Assembly (NCBI RefSeq): GCF_963675165.1
Contig: NC_087391.1
Location: 4,204,646-4,268,645, forward strand
Origin: Halichondria panicea
Lineage: Eukaryota; Porifera; Demospongiae; Suberitida; Halichondriidae
DNA length: 64,000 nt
Direction: 5' to 3'
Shown here: one piece after another, positions 22,261-35,791 of the stretch
How the letters are laid out: every line of letters begins with the position of its first letter
Numbering within the stretch: position 1 is the first letter of the stretch
Notes under the pieces: generated by a model
Told to the model about the DNA's origin: nothing
The model's input: the letters and a program-made list of their open reading frames with translations, nothing else
The model's database searches: none
Program-made: the position numbers and the translations under genes

Positions 22261-23210
22261 AGAGATAAAAGTGTGTAGCTCTTTTCAATATTTCACAAAC
22301 TTCCTTTCTTGAAAATAATAGCGCATGCATTGCAGAATGCAGAGGCTGCAAAACTGTGCAGCTCAGCACAATTTTACTGCGGAAGCTGTACAGGAAGTAG
22401 TTAGTGGGCGTTCAAAAAGCAATCAAAATTCCAGGCTCTTAAAACGAATAGCTATTCTATGGTTGTGGTAAATTGTGAGGAATTTTAATTTTGTTTCAAT
22501 AGGGTATCCAGAATGTGTCACAGGCAGTGTGTTATGGCCTATAAAATTTACAATTGCCAGGGGGGCACTCGCCCCCCCCTTTATGAAGCCCTGAGCCCGT
22601 TCTAATATTTTCGTCAAATGCCAGGAAACCACACCCACCAATAGCTTTGAATTACCAGTGCGTGAGAGCTCCCAGTTTTAATTTGCGCTCTGCCCTCGAA
22701 AAACACAACATTTTGCACCTCACGAAACCCTGTATGTTATAATTTTATACAGCAAAGGTATATAGAACCCAGGACAATAACGTTTAATGTTTCATTCTAT
22801 TGACCTGGCATTCCTTCTGCGAATATAGCACAATGAATGACCTTAAAAGAGCCACCCATACACGCTTAATACATGAATCTCATTACATGTACATGGCCTG
22901 ATTCTGCATTATACTTTAATGATTCTGCATTATTAGTATTGCTTGCTTATTATGATTATAATGGCCTGATTCTGCATATAATGGCATGAATCTGCATATT
23001 CTGTATTAGCATGTAAACTATTATACTTCTGTTATACTGACTCTACACATGCATCATCTGTGTTAGTATAATTATTATGCTTGTCGTTATTAATTTATGA
23101 TTACAGTTTATCATGACATGCAGCAACTAATTCTACTGCCGTTACGTGATAAAAGATTCAGTGTACTCCTAACGTCTGGTACTCGAGCAACCAAGTCGTC
23201 TTGAAATAAC
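22261..23210. other. Upstream region of the main gene, with short repeats
   Basis: 22545-22720 is related to the MITE copy at 28785-29311 (shared GGAAACCACACCCACCAA, CTCCCAGTTTTAAT and TCTGCCCT). 22890-23010 contains repeated GGCCTGATTCTGCAT units, also seen at 21638. A promoter for the main gene may lie here but no element is certain. Confidence 0.4.
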
Positions 23211-26009
23211 ATGTATGCAGAATACAATGCTATTGTGTTAGTAATATGGACTAGTGACTCCAGAAATGAAGATACTCCAAATTATCCTAGCCTACAGAGA
23301 GAGCCTATAATATGTCAACACTACAGTACCACATTTTCAATTTTTAGGAAAGACCAGAAACTTTCCAACCTAAGTAAAATCCAAGCCAACTCCAACGTTT
23401 TTCAAAACAACCAGACTAGTTCTAGCTCTACTCATCTAAATCGAGACTATAACGGGAATATTCTAATTAATGAGCAAGACACAAGCCAGCAGCCGTTGAC
23501 ACTTGCGATACTTGCATTGAAACCAAGAGAGTTCAAACCAAAGCGATGTGAAATTTCAAAAGTCTCCTTGGAACAGACCGAAAAAGATAGCGTGAATGAC
23601 ACAGTTGCAAAAATTAGACCTACTACTGGCCACTACATTGTCGGATTCTTTGTAACTACATCCTTTCCTCAACCATTCCAAAAAGCTATTAAATGGCCTT
23701 TGTATGAGAAGAAGAGAGAAAACTCGTTACACACTCTGCGACAGCTTTTACCAAACACAATTTCAAGCATTTACGAAACTGCTATAGTTTGTTGTGTCAA
23801 AAAAAATGCTCTATTATCAGAATATTTGTATGAAATTTTTGTCATACTTCACCAGGAAAAAAAAGACCAGTCCTTTTTGTCAAAAACTAGGAAAATTAAT
23901 TGCAAACAAGCAGCATCCAATTTAAAAGAACACCCTGATGATCACAGTTTTCCAGTTGACAAATCTATTGCTCAAACAAGCCATTTGCTAGATGAAGAGA
24001 AATGCATGCTGCTACAAATGTCATGCCTTGTCAAGTCCCTGCCAGGTAGCACTGCCTCTCATCAAATGGACAGTATAGCATCTGTTGTGCCAGAAGGAAT
24101 CACCGAACAATTTGTTTACATTGATGTTGGCAGTCTAACCAATGAAGCGTCTCACCAAGCATTGCTGATCATACAGCATGAAATGGTTGGAAAAGACTGT
24201 AAATTACACACTGAGTTATCCCTTAAAACAGATCTTAGACTTCACCAGACTTTTAGCATACCACCCAGTATCAAAAATGGAATGTTTCATTGCTCATCAT
24301 CAAAATCGCTATCGGAGTTTATTGATGATAACATTTTGTCACGAAATAAACTTAATTTTAACAAGCCATTTTTGAATAATTATGGAGTATGTATTACTGT
24401 TTCACCAGAACTCATTGACACTGAGGATACTAGAAGTGTTCTATCACTCCAAGTTTCGGCTAACGTATCAATTTATCGTCAACCCCTACCACTGAAAATC
24501 CTTAATGAAGCCATGAAGGCTGGATTTGTCTATGTGAATACTACTAATATCTTATTCTTTGGAATGGCTGGTACTGGTAAAACCTCCACTAAGCATCTCC
24601 TTTTGGGACTGCCTCCTCCTCAAGATCGAAATAGCGCTCCATTAGCTAGCACAGCAGGGAGGGTACGTGTTATTAGACAAATTCGAAACACTACAAAGTT
24701 GAAAATAGAAGATAGAATATGGAAACCTGTATCTAGTGATGAGCTACAACGCATTGTTGCTGATGCTATTAAATCTCATGTATCCAGCTCAGATCCCAAC
24801 TCTAAAGTATCTGCTATCCCACAAGAACTCAGCATTGCTCTAAAGGAACTTGAACCTATCAATGAATTGGATACGGAAGTTGACGCAATTTGTCCAGCTA
24901 TAATATCAGTAGCTAGAGCAAAAACAACACAAGAAATCAACACTGTTTCTAATAACACTGCAATACATCTGTTAAAACACTGGTTAATTTTTCCTGGTAA
25001 AGGAATTATTACAATTGAGCTTTTATCCAGGTATTATGTCTATGGACTCTTTGCACCCATTGATCTCATTGAAATATTCAAGCACTTGCTGATAGCCATC
25101 CCATTTGGTTTATTCTCACGAGGGCAAGATAAGCGTTTCTATGTGCCATCACTTCTATCATTGCTCCCACCAACTCAAGTCAATGACAAACGGGTTGATT
25201 TACTTCAGACCGGTTTAATCCCACTCGTTTTACACTTCAAAAGTAACTGGCAGTGCTGTGGAGTGTTTTGCTGTCTCCAAGTGTATCTGATTAAAGAATG
25301 TGATTGGGAAATTGAAATGGATCACCAGCCGAGCAGAAACTTTGTAAAATTTTTTCGTCAAGATAGTTTTATCACACTAATCAGTGACGGATTTTCGTTC
25401 CTTGAAATTCATTCCAGTAGTGATCGAAAAGAAATGTTGTCGTTGATAAATAAAAATATTCACTCTGGTATTCAATCTGCTTACCGAGCCCTAAAATACA
25501 CATATGAGGATCCTGAAGTAGCATTTTTGTGTCCCTATGATTTTCTCGAATTTCAACCACCTTCAACTGAAATAAATTCCCAAGTGCCCCACCACCCAGC
25601 TTGTGTTATGTCTGAGGACAATGTTATGAGGTGTACTCTATGCAAGAAGATTACGTATAGGCTAGAAGACGGTCATAAAGATTGGCTCTCTGCTCGTAAA
25701 CTCGAAGGTGAAACAATGCTTACCTGTAACTGTAAATATTCTATACCATATGTACCTAGGTCTCTCGTAGCACATAAAATGTGTACGCTAGCTAGTCATC
25801 TCGGTAGTGTAACAACTCGGTAATTTGATCTCGCTAACCTGCCATTTCATTGCTCACTAGATTACGTATAGCTTCACATTAGCACTGTATCTATTCCTAC
25901 TGCATACGTACAGATCCTCTAGCCTCAGGACAGCGCACGAGATTATTGTCAGCAGATAAAGAAGGTGAAACTGTGTCAAAGCGTCAGAAGAACGATGTCA
26001 CTGTACAAG
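23211..26009 (+). CDS. Main gene, exons 1-2: N-terminal P-loop/COR-like module
   Basis: An open frame of 870 codons (23211-25823). In the joined model exon 1 ends at 25803 (donor GTAGTG) and exon 2 is 25914-26009 (DPLASGQRTRLLSADKEG, donor GTATGA); the phases then fit the exon at 29958. Residues 1-430 are unrecognised and Ser/Asn-rich at the start. A Walker A motif GMAGTGKTS lies at about residue 451, followed by LLLGLPPPQDRN. The G3-type DxGGQ segment expected of Roc-like G domains is missing. After about residue 580 a COR-like or winged-helix stretch follows (LLKHWLIFPGKG, VYGLFAPIDLIEIFKHLL). A possible zinc site (CTLCKK, then CNCKY) comes near the end. The start ATG is 23211; an acceptor at 23220 (TATGCAG) is an alternative. 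The exon 1 donor is the weakest part of the model: if it is not used, this is a separate 870-residue gene. Confidence 0.7.
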
Positions 26010-26705
26010 GTATGATTTACATTACAGTTAGGCAGCAAATATTGTGTGCTAGAGTTAAAGCTATATCTGGTTTTGTGTGTACCGTGTAGAAACTGGATTA
26101 TTAGCGCTTACTTGACTATAACCGTATCTTTATTTTAAGCGCATGCTCAACTGCAGGCTTTTTTATACAAGCGCTTTTCCAATGATGCGAAGGTTATAGT
26201 GAAATTTTAGAATTGATTCAGCTAATCTATGCGCTAGTTATAGCTTGTACAGTGCATGGCAGCTATATAGCTGGTGATGTCCATCTGGAAGGACTCTCTG
26301 GGCATGTTGTTACCTTGCCTGATAATACTGAGAGAATGTGAGACACAGATGAGGTCCAAGTTCCTAGTCAATATGAATGTTTTTATAATATGAATTTAAA
26401 TGATGTAAATGTAAAATGAACTGTAACATAGTATGCCAGTTAGAGTTGCCTGCTTGCCTTGCTTGCTCACTTTCTAGCCAGCTTGCGAGTCAGCTCTCAT
26501 CACAGAGACATCCGATTGCTGGGTGGGGCTCGAAATGACTTACATTATAGGCGCATTCTTGAATATATAAGCGTATAGAGCTCTACTATTGACCCCAAGA
26601 GCGCTGACATTCTGCGTGGCCCGTAATGCTTCTAGATTGAGGTTGTCCTCTACTTCACAGTAAAACTGGCCTAATGCATGTGCACTGTCAAACTATAGAT
26701 TAAAG

Positions 26706-28131
26706 TAGCCTCCTTCACCGGCCTTCGAAGAAAAAAGAAAGCCTGCTACTGACTGCTTGCACATGCACCAAATTATTGGATATTTTTCCTCGTAAAATTT
26801 CCTATAATACCAGAGAAAATATCCTAAAAGTCATACACAGAGCTATGTAGCTAGCTAGCTAGAGCAGAGCTGTAGGTATGTGTTGTATATACAGCTATTT
26901 TCTTTCAGTATAGCAGTAGTATATAGACTGCTATAGTAGACTTTCACCAAAGTTAGTGTTAGATGGGCGTGGCCTGTCCGTATAGGCTTTTGTCAGCTTT
27001 CACTCTGTTCAGACAATTGTCATCCACACTGTTGAAGGCTGTGAGTCTTTTGTTAACATAGCAAGCTAAGGGTATAGCTATCAGAAAATGCTATTCGATG
27101 GGCTAGAAACCTTCAATCGAAATATCTATCTACTTCCTTCAGTCCACTTCCGTTTGTTGTGTGTCATTGTTTTACTGCATGAGCATATAATATTATCCAT
27201 GGGATAATGCACTTATTGCTTAGCAACCTAAATGCAGGTTAAATCTGCGCATGCGCGACATGCGATTGCTTTGTCAACTAGAAGGATGTGTAGCAAAAAA
27301 ATTGAGTTTCTCCCAGTTGGACGAGTTTATGAGAACAAAAACGGCTAAAAGACAAAGAAATAAAGACTCTAGAACACCAGGAGAGCTTGCAGAAGGCTAC
27401 TAAAGATTTTGTACAAACGTTGACAACCAACAACCCGTTTTGAAAATGGATAGTTCTGAAGGATAAACAGCGTGTGCTTGCTTTCTATCATGCTCCAGTG
27501 TATCAGAAGAGGAAACGTGGACCGCTATAGCAAAAGAAAGTGTGACAACCGTTTTGAAGCAAAAACTACTTACAAGAGCCTGAACAGGCTTAAAATGGTG
27601 GTGCAGTACACTTCTACATGTGCAATATTCCGCTCAAAGCACTCATTCCCAACATGCACTGATGCCAGTGTTAGATGCATTAAATATGACTGGAACATTG
27701 ACAACCTTCTGACCGTCAGCCTCACTGCAAAAGAGCAAAGAAGTTATACAGAGCATCAGAGAGCATCAGAAAACATGAAAAGAGACGGATAAACATTGCA
27801 TTGCATGATCATAAGTGTGTAAATTTATTGTTTTTCTTGTTCTCTCACTGCTGAAAAACGTTTCATTCCAAATAAGAATCACTTCCTAGCGTGCAATAAC
27901 AAGTGTACAATAATACTTCCGGGTGTGCGATATGGAAAAATATCTGCAAACTTGGTGATGAGTCGCTTCCTGTGCAATTTAAATGTAAAACGCTGATGTC
28001 AGCACTTATTAAAAAGCAATAAACGATGATATCTAAAGCCCCCCCCCCTATCCGGGAGGATATTAGTGCATGAGCAAGCAGTCGATACCAGGCCCACTTC
28101 CCTGATGAAGTGGGGCCTGGGATCGAGGCTA
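26706..28131. mobile_element. Mutator-like nonautonomous element, long copy
   Basis: The left end TAGCCTCCTTCACCGGCC, with GACTGCTTGCACATGC just inside, pairs with the right end GCAAGCAGTCGATACCAGGC and ATCGAGGCTA. AGATTAAAG occurs at both sides (26697-26705 and 28134-28142), two bases offset on the right. It shares about 450 bases with 29321-29894 but has about 830 extra internal bases (about 27195-28020). Confidence 0.65.
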
Positions 28132-28784
28132 TAAGATTAAAGCTTCATGTCGAATAAAAGCTAAGAAGCTTGAACTTGCACGTTGGCCATAGATATTACA
28201 TGGCTTTAATTCGAAGCACTATATTACAGCCACCATGCAGGAGTTCATTAAGAGGAATTCCCACGCTCTACGTCTAGGCGTCACTAACACTGTAAACTGT
28301 TAGCCATAAATAAAATAAAATGTGGGCTGGGTGGGTGGGTGTCTGTGTGAAGTCTACCGAGACATCATCAGTGCTTTCATTATAACAAGAGTTCATTAGG
28401 AAGAGTACACAACTCCAATAGACTGTACACAAAAAGCATTCCTCCAGACCTACGTCACAGATGCTGGCTGCGGTGCAACTAGCAGGAAAGGCAATGAATA
28501 AAATTAGTAACTATGTTTTCCTACTGGCAGTTGTAAATGAATAACATTAGTGATAATTATCACAATCATCACTACGTTATTCATTGCAAATTTGAGTTTA
28601 TACAACAACATGTGGTTGCGACGTAAGGTTGCAAAAACGCCCCCTAATGGTTGAGTTGCGTACTCTTCCTTGATTATAATAATTAATGGTGTTTGTTCAT
28701 TGACAAGTGTCTACCTCTTGTGTCATATACTCAGTGGTATATAGATTATTGATTATCAGCAATCACTTGGTAGAGAGTATAATT

Positions 28785-29311
28785 ATATAGCGGGAAATTT
28801 TCGCCAATGCAAATTTTCAAGAGCCCTCAGAAAAAAATGTTTGTGGGTTGTGTTTAATGCCAGAAAACCACACCCACCAAGACCTTTGCATGTGAAATAC
28901 CAAGAGTATATGATATAGAGAGTATCAAACGTAGGCATACTGCATATACATCAGATGTATGCGGAAAGTAACGTGACTTCCTGTATCTGTTTGGAATTTG
29001 CACACTGACCAATCCAAGTGTGGGTGATGTAATCTATCAAGTAGATTACATCACCCACACTTAGATGGGTTGATAGATTACATCACCCACACTTAGATTG
29101 GTCAGTGTGCAAATTCCAAGCTTGTGACATATACAGGAAGTCACGTTACTCTCTGCATACATCTGATACACAGTATGCCTATACGTTCGATACTCTCTCT
29201 CTATCATAATACTCTTGGAAATACCAATGCATAGGAGTTTCTCCCAGTTTTAATATTCGCGTTCACTACTCTGCCCTAAAAAAGTGCACTTCACGAAAAT
29301 TTCCCGCTCTA
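28785..29311. mobile_element. MITE with AGCGGGAAATTTTCG ends, holding a nested palindrome
   Basis: TAGCGGGAAATTTTCGCC at the left and GAAAATTTCCCGCTCT at the right form the ends. The nested palindrome (about 28917-29205) interrupts the sequence otherwise shared with 22600-22720. No coding sequence. Confidence 0.65.
28917..29205. repeat. About 290-bp near-perfect palindrome
   Basis: The arms start GAGAGTATCAAACGTAGGCA and include CATCAGATGTATGC, AGTAACGTGACTTCCTG and TTTGCACACTGACCAATC, mirrored on the right. The centre has GATTACATCACCCACACTTAG twice in the same direction. The right arm carries a short extra unit. Confidence 0.8.
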
Positions 29312-29320
29312 CATGCATGC

Positions 29321-29894
29321 TAGCCTCCTTCACCGGCCTTCATACAAAAGAAGGCCTGCTATCGACTGCTTGCGCATGCGCCAAATTATTGGATATTTTT
29401 TCCCGTAAAATTTCCTATAATACAGAATTCATCAGAGAAAATATCCTAAAAGTCGCTAGCTAGCTAGAGACAGAGCTGCGTAGGTTTGTTGTACAGCTAT
29501 TTTCTTCTGATAGAATCAGTAGCAGTAGTATAGTAGACTTTCACCAAAGTTAATGTTAAATGGGCGTGGTCTGTCCATATAGGCTCTTGTCAGCTTTCAC
29601 TCCGTTCAGACGATTGTCATCCACACTGTTGCAGGCTGTGAGTCTTTTGTTAACATAGCAGGCTAAGGGTAGCTATCAGATAATGCTATCCGATGGGCTA
29701 GAAACCTTCAATCGAACTTTCTATCTACTTCCTTCAATCCACTTTCGTTCGTTGTGATGTCATAGTTTTACTGAGCATTTACGATGTTATCCAAAACCCC
29801 CAGATACCGGGGGAATATTAGCGCATGCGCAAGCAGTCGATACCAGGCCCACTTCCCTAAGTTAAGTGGGAAGTGCGGCCTGGGATCGAGGCTA
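29321..29894. mobile_element. Mutator-like nonautonomous element, short copy
   Basis: Ends TAGCCTCCTTCACCGGCC and GGCCTGGGATCGAGGCTA, with subterminal ATCGACTGCTTGCGCATGCG and its complement. CATGCATGC is duplicated at 29312-29320 and 29895-29903. The element lies just upstream of the acceptor of main-gene exon 3 and may supply intronic sequence. Confidence 0.8.
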
Positions 29895-29957
29895 CATGCA
29901 TGCATGCATGGTGTGTATTTTTTGATACAGTTGAACAATTGAATTCCTTCTGTACAG

Positions 29958-32900
29958 GGGTGGAGGAAGGGCACCTTTATCAAGAAGCCATCAAGAACGA
30001 TCAAACAGTGTCTCTTCGCTACCTCAAGCTCCTTCTTCTTGGTCCTGGCCAAGTTGGAAAGTCAACCTTTTTCCGTAGACTTCTTGGTGAAATGAAATGG
30101 GACATTGACTCAGATCCAAAACCTCATTGTAGCACAGAAATGGCTCGCTTACAGCAAGTATGTATTAAATATACTCCTATTGCTGCCGCTGTTACTATGG
30201 ATTGTTGGCACACTATTGAAGAATTACACAACCAAGTTGCCGTATTAACCTCAATGTTGGTGAACGAACAAGTGCATGTTAAAGAAGTTGGTACTACCAA
30301 GTTAACAGAATCCCAGAGAATAAACAAACCTGAAGCAGAGTCTCACCAACCTCAAGTACAATGCAATAGTCATTCAAGTGCTTTGCCACTAACCAGTACT
30401 CAGGAACGTCTGGGAGCTATAACCTCAACTGACAATCTAAAATTGGATTATAAATATCAACAGGATACATTGTCTCCAAACATAGCAAATGTTCTCGATA
30501 AATATGAAGAGCTAAGACACAATTTGAAGCTAAAACCACAAATTTTGATCGAGACCCTGCTTAATATAGTGGATGTAGGTGGGCAACTAGCATTTTTGGA
30601 TATGTTTCCATCATTAACAATTGGTCCTGCTATGTACTTGGTGTTCATGAAGCTCGTAGACGGATTAGGAACTGAACACCCTGTAACGTTTGTCGATACA
30701 GATCCAATTGTGTGCAAAGAGTACACTTACACATCAAAAGATATCATTTTCACTGCTCTTTCAAGCATTGCATGTTTTGGAAATTCGGATGCTGATGTAG
30801 AAGCAAGTGACAACAAATCAAACAAATTTTTAAGTTCAATAGCGTTATTGTTAGAAACATTTAAAGATGAATACTTGGAAGCAACGAAAGAAGTCCAGTT
30901 AGTGGTTGATCGAAACGAAACAGAACTCAAAACCCGATTAAAGGACACTGGTCTTCATAATATAGAATACTATGACCGAGAAAAAGGTCATATCTTTTTG
31001 AACAAAAATGGAGAGATTGTTACTTATCGAAAATGTCTTGAAGAATTTATACCATTGTTTAAGAAACTGATCATAAATATCTCGATTACTAACAATTCTC
31101 CTTTGCTTATGGGAAACTACAATATAATTACATTACCAGACCTCAGTGTAAGTCATCTAGTAACTGAAACAAGAAGTAAAGAAGAAACAAAGAGCAAAAA
31201 GAAGAAAAGTGGATTTGTACCTCCAAGAAGGCAGATATTTCTATTGTTGAAGCGTCGTCGTAAACGAAAGATAAGAGGCAAACAAAGTGCTTTGAAAGCA
31301 CGGCCATTAAGTGATTCTGAAGATGATAAAAACTTGCCGGATGTAGTTCAAGAAAAAAGCCTTAAGACATTAAAATCAAGAATGCAAATAGTAACAACAT
31401 CCAGGTATACTGATCCCCCAAAGTTGAAAGGTCATGTTTCTGCTAAACTTGCATATTTAGAGTCTGATTCAAACAGTCAAGAAGAAGATATAGGCAACCG
31501 AACTGACATTTTTGCTACTGATCAATGCTCCTCTGTTAAAATGGATCTCGTACACAATTGCCAATATTCATATTCAGAAGAACCAGTTGCACAAACAAGG
31601 CAAGCCCTGTTATCCATGAAAGGGACAGCTATTTTCAGAGTGGGGGCACCTTCAACTGAACTAGAATTTAAGCGTCTGCGAGTCTCAGTCAATGTTCAAG
31701 CATTCTATTTGTTGATCAAGCGTGAGAAATCAGCTATAGTCACATACATTTCTACTGAAAACAAACAAGAACTGTATTGCTTTGAAAATCGAGGATTGGG
31801 TAGGAAAAAGAAACCAGTTTACAGAGTCACATCTGAGGCTGAAACATTGTACGATTTCTCCAAGTCTGCAATAGTTCATGGATCATTTTCAAAACGAAAC
31901 TTAGTGGTTATCAAGGAATTGGAAACACCAAAAAGTAACTTTGTTGGTATTCCATCACATGAGAAACTTAGTCAGTCCAATATTGGATTAGTAGATCATA
32001 TATCTACCTCTGAAACATCATCACAACAACTCTATAGCTCAGAACGTACTGACTCCATGAGACTTCCTACATTGGCTGCTGCAAATAGCTTGAGCACGAG
32101 TTCATCACCTGTAGCAGCAGAATCTCCAGTTAAAAGTAAAGGTGTAAGAGGAAGAGTACAAGTAGATGGTGAACAAAAGGCCTCATTGAATGCTTCTATT
32201 CCACGAGCAAGTACTATAAGGACAAGTGAGAGGACAAGGGAGAGAAACTCTCCTCGCGAAAACGACAGTAGCCTACAGCGAAGTATCCCTACACGGAGAT
32301 CACCTGATTGGATTGCCATAGCAACTAAACTTCTTCATGTTCCTGACTATCAAAAAATGATACAGATTCTAAATGGTGTCACACCAGCTCAAGAAGATGT
32401 TGTGGCTCACAAATTCATCAAGGGAATTGCTTACTTCAAAGTTGGCAAGTTACGACAAGCAATGGATGACCTACACGAATGTGAGAAATTTGCTTTAGAA
32501 TCCATTGAAGACGAAAGACGTGCACACTCTCAAAGGCAATTGGATAGTGGAGTATTTTCAATGCAACCTGGATCACAGGCTTCCCCCCAGGCATCAAGTT
32601 TGCAATATTTGCAACAATCATCGAAAAAAGGAGACGTTGCAGTTTGTAATGTGTACATGGGAGATCTGCACTATACTTCAAGCTCCTATCTTGAGGCATC
32701 GAAATGTTATCAACGAGCGGCCGATTTGTATGACAGAGAATGTGTAGCAAGACTGTTCAGGATGGTTCCCCCCACCATATCAACAATTCATTCTAAATGT
32801 GGCAGCTGCTTACGCAATTTGTCCAAATCAATGGAGGCCATTCAAGAGTACAGAAATGCTATTGAGACAGCCATTAGAGACAAAGACCGTCTTGCTGCTC

Positions 32901-35567
32901 ACACTAGCCTTGGAAACCTCCAACAGACTCTAGGTCAGAACAAAGAAGCACTGGTAGAGTACGAACATGCCCTTGATCTAGCAGAGACACTCAATGAACA
33001 CATGTCGGTTGGTTGGACTCATGGGAATATTGGAAATGCCTTCCTCGGACTGAATGAAAAAGACAAAGCACTATTTCACCTCCAAAAAGCCCTTGATATC
33101 ACTATCAAGTACGAACCAAAACCAGATTCTATAGGAAGGGCATATAATAACCTAGGCACTGCCTACCAGTCAATGGGCGATCTTGACAAAGCTGAAGAAC
33201 ATTATGACCTTGCTTTAAGTCAGGCTATCTACGGCAACGACCCAGCTGGACAATCCAGGGTTTATGGCAATATCGGAAACATATATATTGTCAGGAAACG
33301 TTTTGAAAAAGCTATCCCTCACTACACCGAAGTGCTTCGCCTCTCCAAAGATGAGGCTACGATTAGCACCGCTCACCACAACAGAGGATGTGCACTATAT
33401 GAGTGGGCAGAGAGTAAAATGCTTGCTCTAGAACAATCTTTACAGAAAACTTCCTCAAGTAAGGAGCCAACATTTCGATTTCACGGATCCCAAACTACAC
33501 TTCCCCAAAAGCATAGTCCTCGTATTGTGATCGATAGCATTGCCAAACTCTTCAGAGATGGAATGTCAGATTTGCAAAAGGTTGCTGAAACTCACGAAGC
33601 AAAACTTGACCACATTAAAGGATCAGCCAAAGGACTTTCACTTTCAGTCTCCCTCACAGAGTCAAATTCTCGCACTTTCCATCGCTTACAGGACTGCATG
33701 GTTGCTATAGGCAACTGGAGGGAGGCTCTTCTCATTGCTGAGCAAAGCAGAGCTCGTACGCTCGGAGAAATAATGCTTGCACGAAAAGAAAGTCAACTTG
33801 AGAAGGCTCTTACCTCACCACTAAACCTGGAGCATGTGTACTCCATTGTGAGCTCACAAAAGTCTCCTGTTCTCTACCTCACCCACACTGGAGCTAGTCT
33901 GTTTGGCTGGGTGCTTGTCCCAGCTGAAGACAGTGACAGCATTTCGATCGAGATGTTTGAAATTCCCATATCAGATGACCAGTTCAATGGAAAGAGCTTC
34001 GATTACCACATCAGATACGGCCTTACAGAGGTCTTAGTGGAGCAGAGCTATGAGATGTATCGCAGCATTGACTATGACAAAGAAACTACTGCTCCTGTTG
34101 CTCAACTCTTCAAGGTCATTGGTAAACCCTTTCAAATGACTCTTGACCGACTTCTTCCAGGAAACAAGAAAGCAAAAATGCAAAAGATTGTTTTGATTAC
34201 TGATACTTACACCAGTCTATTGCCATTTACTTGCATGTACGATCCAGACAGTGAAACCTTTCTTGGTGATCATTATTATTTTGAAACCATGCAATCTTTG
34301 TTGACAATGGGTATAATGAATCAGCTCCCAGAACCAATGGTTGAATTACCAGCAGATCCACAAAGTATGTGCATTGTGGGAAATCCCATCATTCCCAAAT
34401 TTTACCTTAATGGTGAAGTATGGTCCCTGGGGAAACTCCCTTATGCAAGACGAGAGGCTCAGTGGGTGGGGCATATCCTGAACACTCCACCTATTCTGGA
34501 CGAGCAAGCGACCAAAAGTGCTGTCGTAATGCGATTCATGAGAGCCAAAGTGATACACATAGCAACCCACGGCAGCTCGGTCTCGGGTTTCTTAGCATTT
34601 GCCTCACTCACCTCTACCAGACAAGGGGAAGGGGTTGACTCCAGTGGAGTACTGCTGCACCCGGAGGAGGTGGAGAAGCTCTCCATCAGTCCAGCTCTTG
34701 TCGTTCTCTCCAGCTGTGACTCCTCAAGAGGTACCGTGAAGGCGGACGGTGTGCAAGGGATGGCAAGAGCATTTTTGTTGGCAGGTATGTATACTATGAT
34801 GTACTTATGGTATAAGTATAATCGTGTACTCCTGGTATAATACGTAAACCATAATTATATGTATGCTAGAGTAGGTATATGTAATTGAGTACATAAAGAG
34901 GAGTATCCAATTCCCACGCACATTCCATTCTACATCTTGGACTAAATCCCGTCACTAACACTTGTAGTTGAGTAAACTGTTAGCCATGAATAAAATTAAA
35001 TGTGGGCTGATAGTACAAACCACATGTGTGTGTGTGCTGATATCATTTTTAACCACGACACCTACGCACCACTTAAGATGAGGTCTGATAGTGACGTGGT
35101 ATATACTCGTACCCTAACCTGGTTTACACTACAACTGCTACAGTTGGATACTCCTCTTCATGTTTTCCTGTTATATGTAATTGAGTACAATAAAGGCTGC
35201 TACTAAATTAAGTTGTTTTTCTGCAGGTGCACAAGCTGTACTCACCGCTCTGTGGAGGGTGCCTGACGAATCTGCAGCTGTGTTCATGCGTTTCTTTTAC
35301 CGGTTCCTTGAAAATGGGTTTGAGAGCTCCCTCTCACTTCAGAAGGCAATCCTCAGTTTGAGATGCTTCTCCAAGTACTCACAGTACATACATTGGTCCG
35401 GTTACCAGCTAACAGGGAGATCCATTCGTTTGGACATGAAGCCGTCTCCAGTGACGACTATATTAGAGAGCACCCTGAGGCCAAGCTCTCCGTTTCCCCG
35501 GCTCATGCTAGTCAAGAAGCTGGAGAGTGTGTTGGTGGATAATCCAAGACTACCCACTGATATTCAG
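29958..35567 (+). CDS. Main gene, exons 3-4: G domain, TPR repeats and CHAT protease
   Basis: Exon 3 is 29958-34784 (acceptor TGTACAG, donor GTATGT) and exon 4 is 35227-35567 (acceptor TTTCTGCAG); phases join. Domains in order, using the 3063-residue model: a Ras/Roc-like G domain with GPGQVGKST (residue about 925) and DVGGQ (about 1102); a long polar linker with a basic cluster (KRRRKRKIRGK); an unrecognised domain; about eight TPRs (about 1708-2050; for example LGNLQQTLGQNKEALVEYEHAL); and a CHAT caspase-clan peptidase domain. The catalytic His is in VIHIATHGSS (codon 34568-34570) and the Cys in VVLSSCDSSRG (codon 34715-34717), as expected of CHAT. The order resembles TPR-CHAT proteins such as TTC28-like proteins and the bacterial TPR-CHAT protease. 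Proteolytic signalling or cell-death control is inference. Confidence 0.85.
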
Positions 35568-35791
35568 GTTCGTAATTGCCAATCACTCTCAGGCTAATTA
35601 CTTCAGTGGTTTATGAGCCAGATCTCACCCTAGTATACTGAACAAACGTGCATGTGTGGTGTATACTAAGTATTAATTGTGGCGGATAAAACAACTGTTT
35701 GACAGCAATGTTACAACTTTTTAGTCACTGTTGCTCAATACGAAATAATTATACTAAAAATTAATTATGAATATTGGTTGAATGTAACCAG

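Larger units (their letters stand above)
26010..29957. other. Large intron of the main gene, filled with elements
   Basis: In the joined model this 3.9-kb intron contains a Mutator-like element (26706-28131), a MITE with a nested palindrome (28785-29311) and another Mutator-like element (29321-29894). 26010-26705 and 28132-28784 show no gene. The small open frame 27472-27792 inside the first element has no recognised motif. Confidence 0.5.

Noticed and set aside
27472-27792. 106-codon open frame within the long Mutator-like element
   Set aside because: No recognisable domain and not present in the related short copy; could be captured sequence but cannot be supported.
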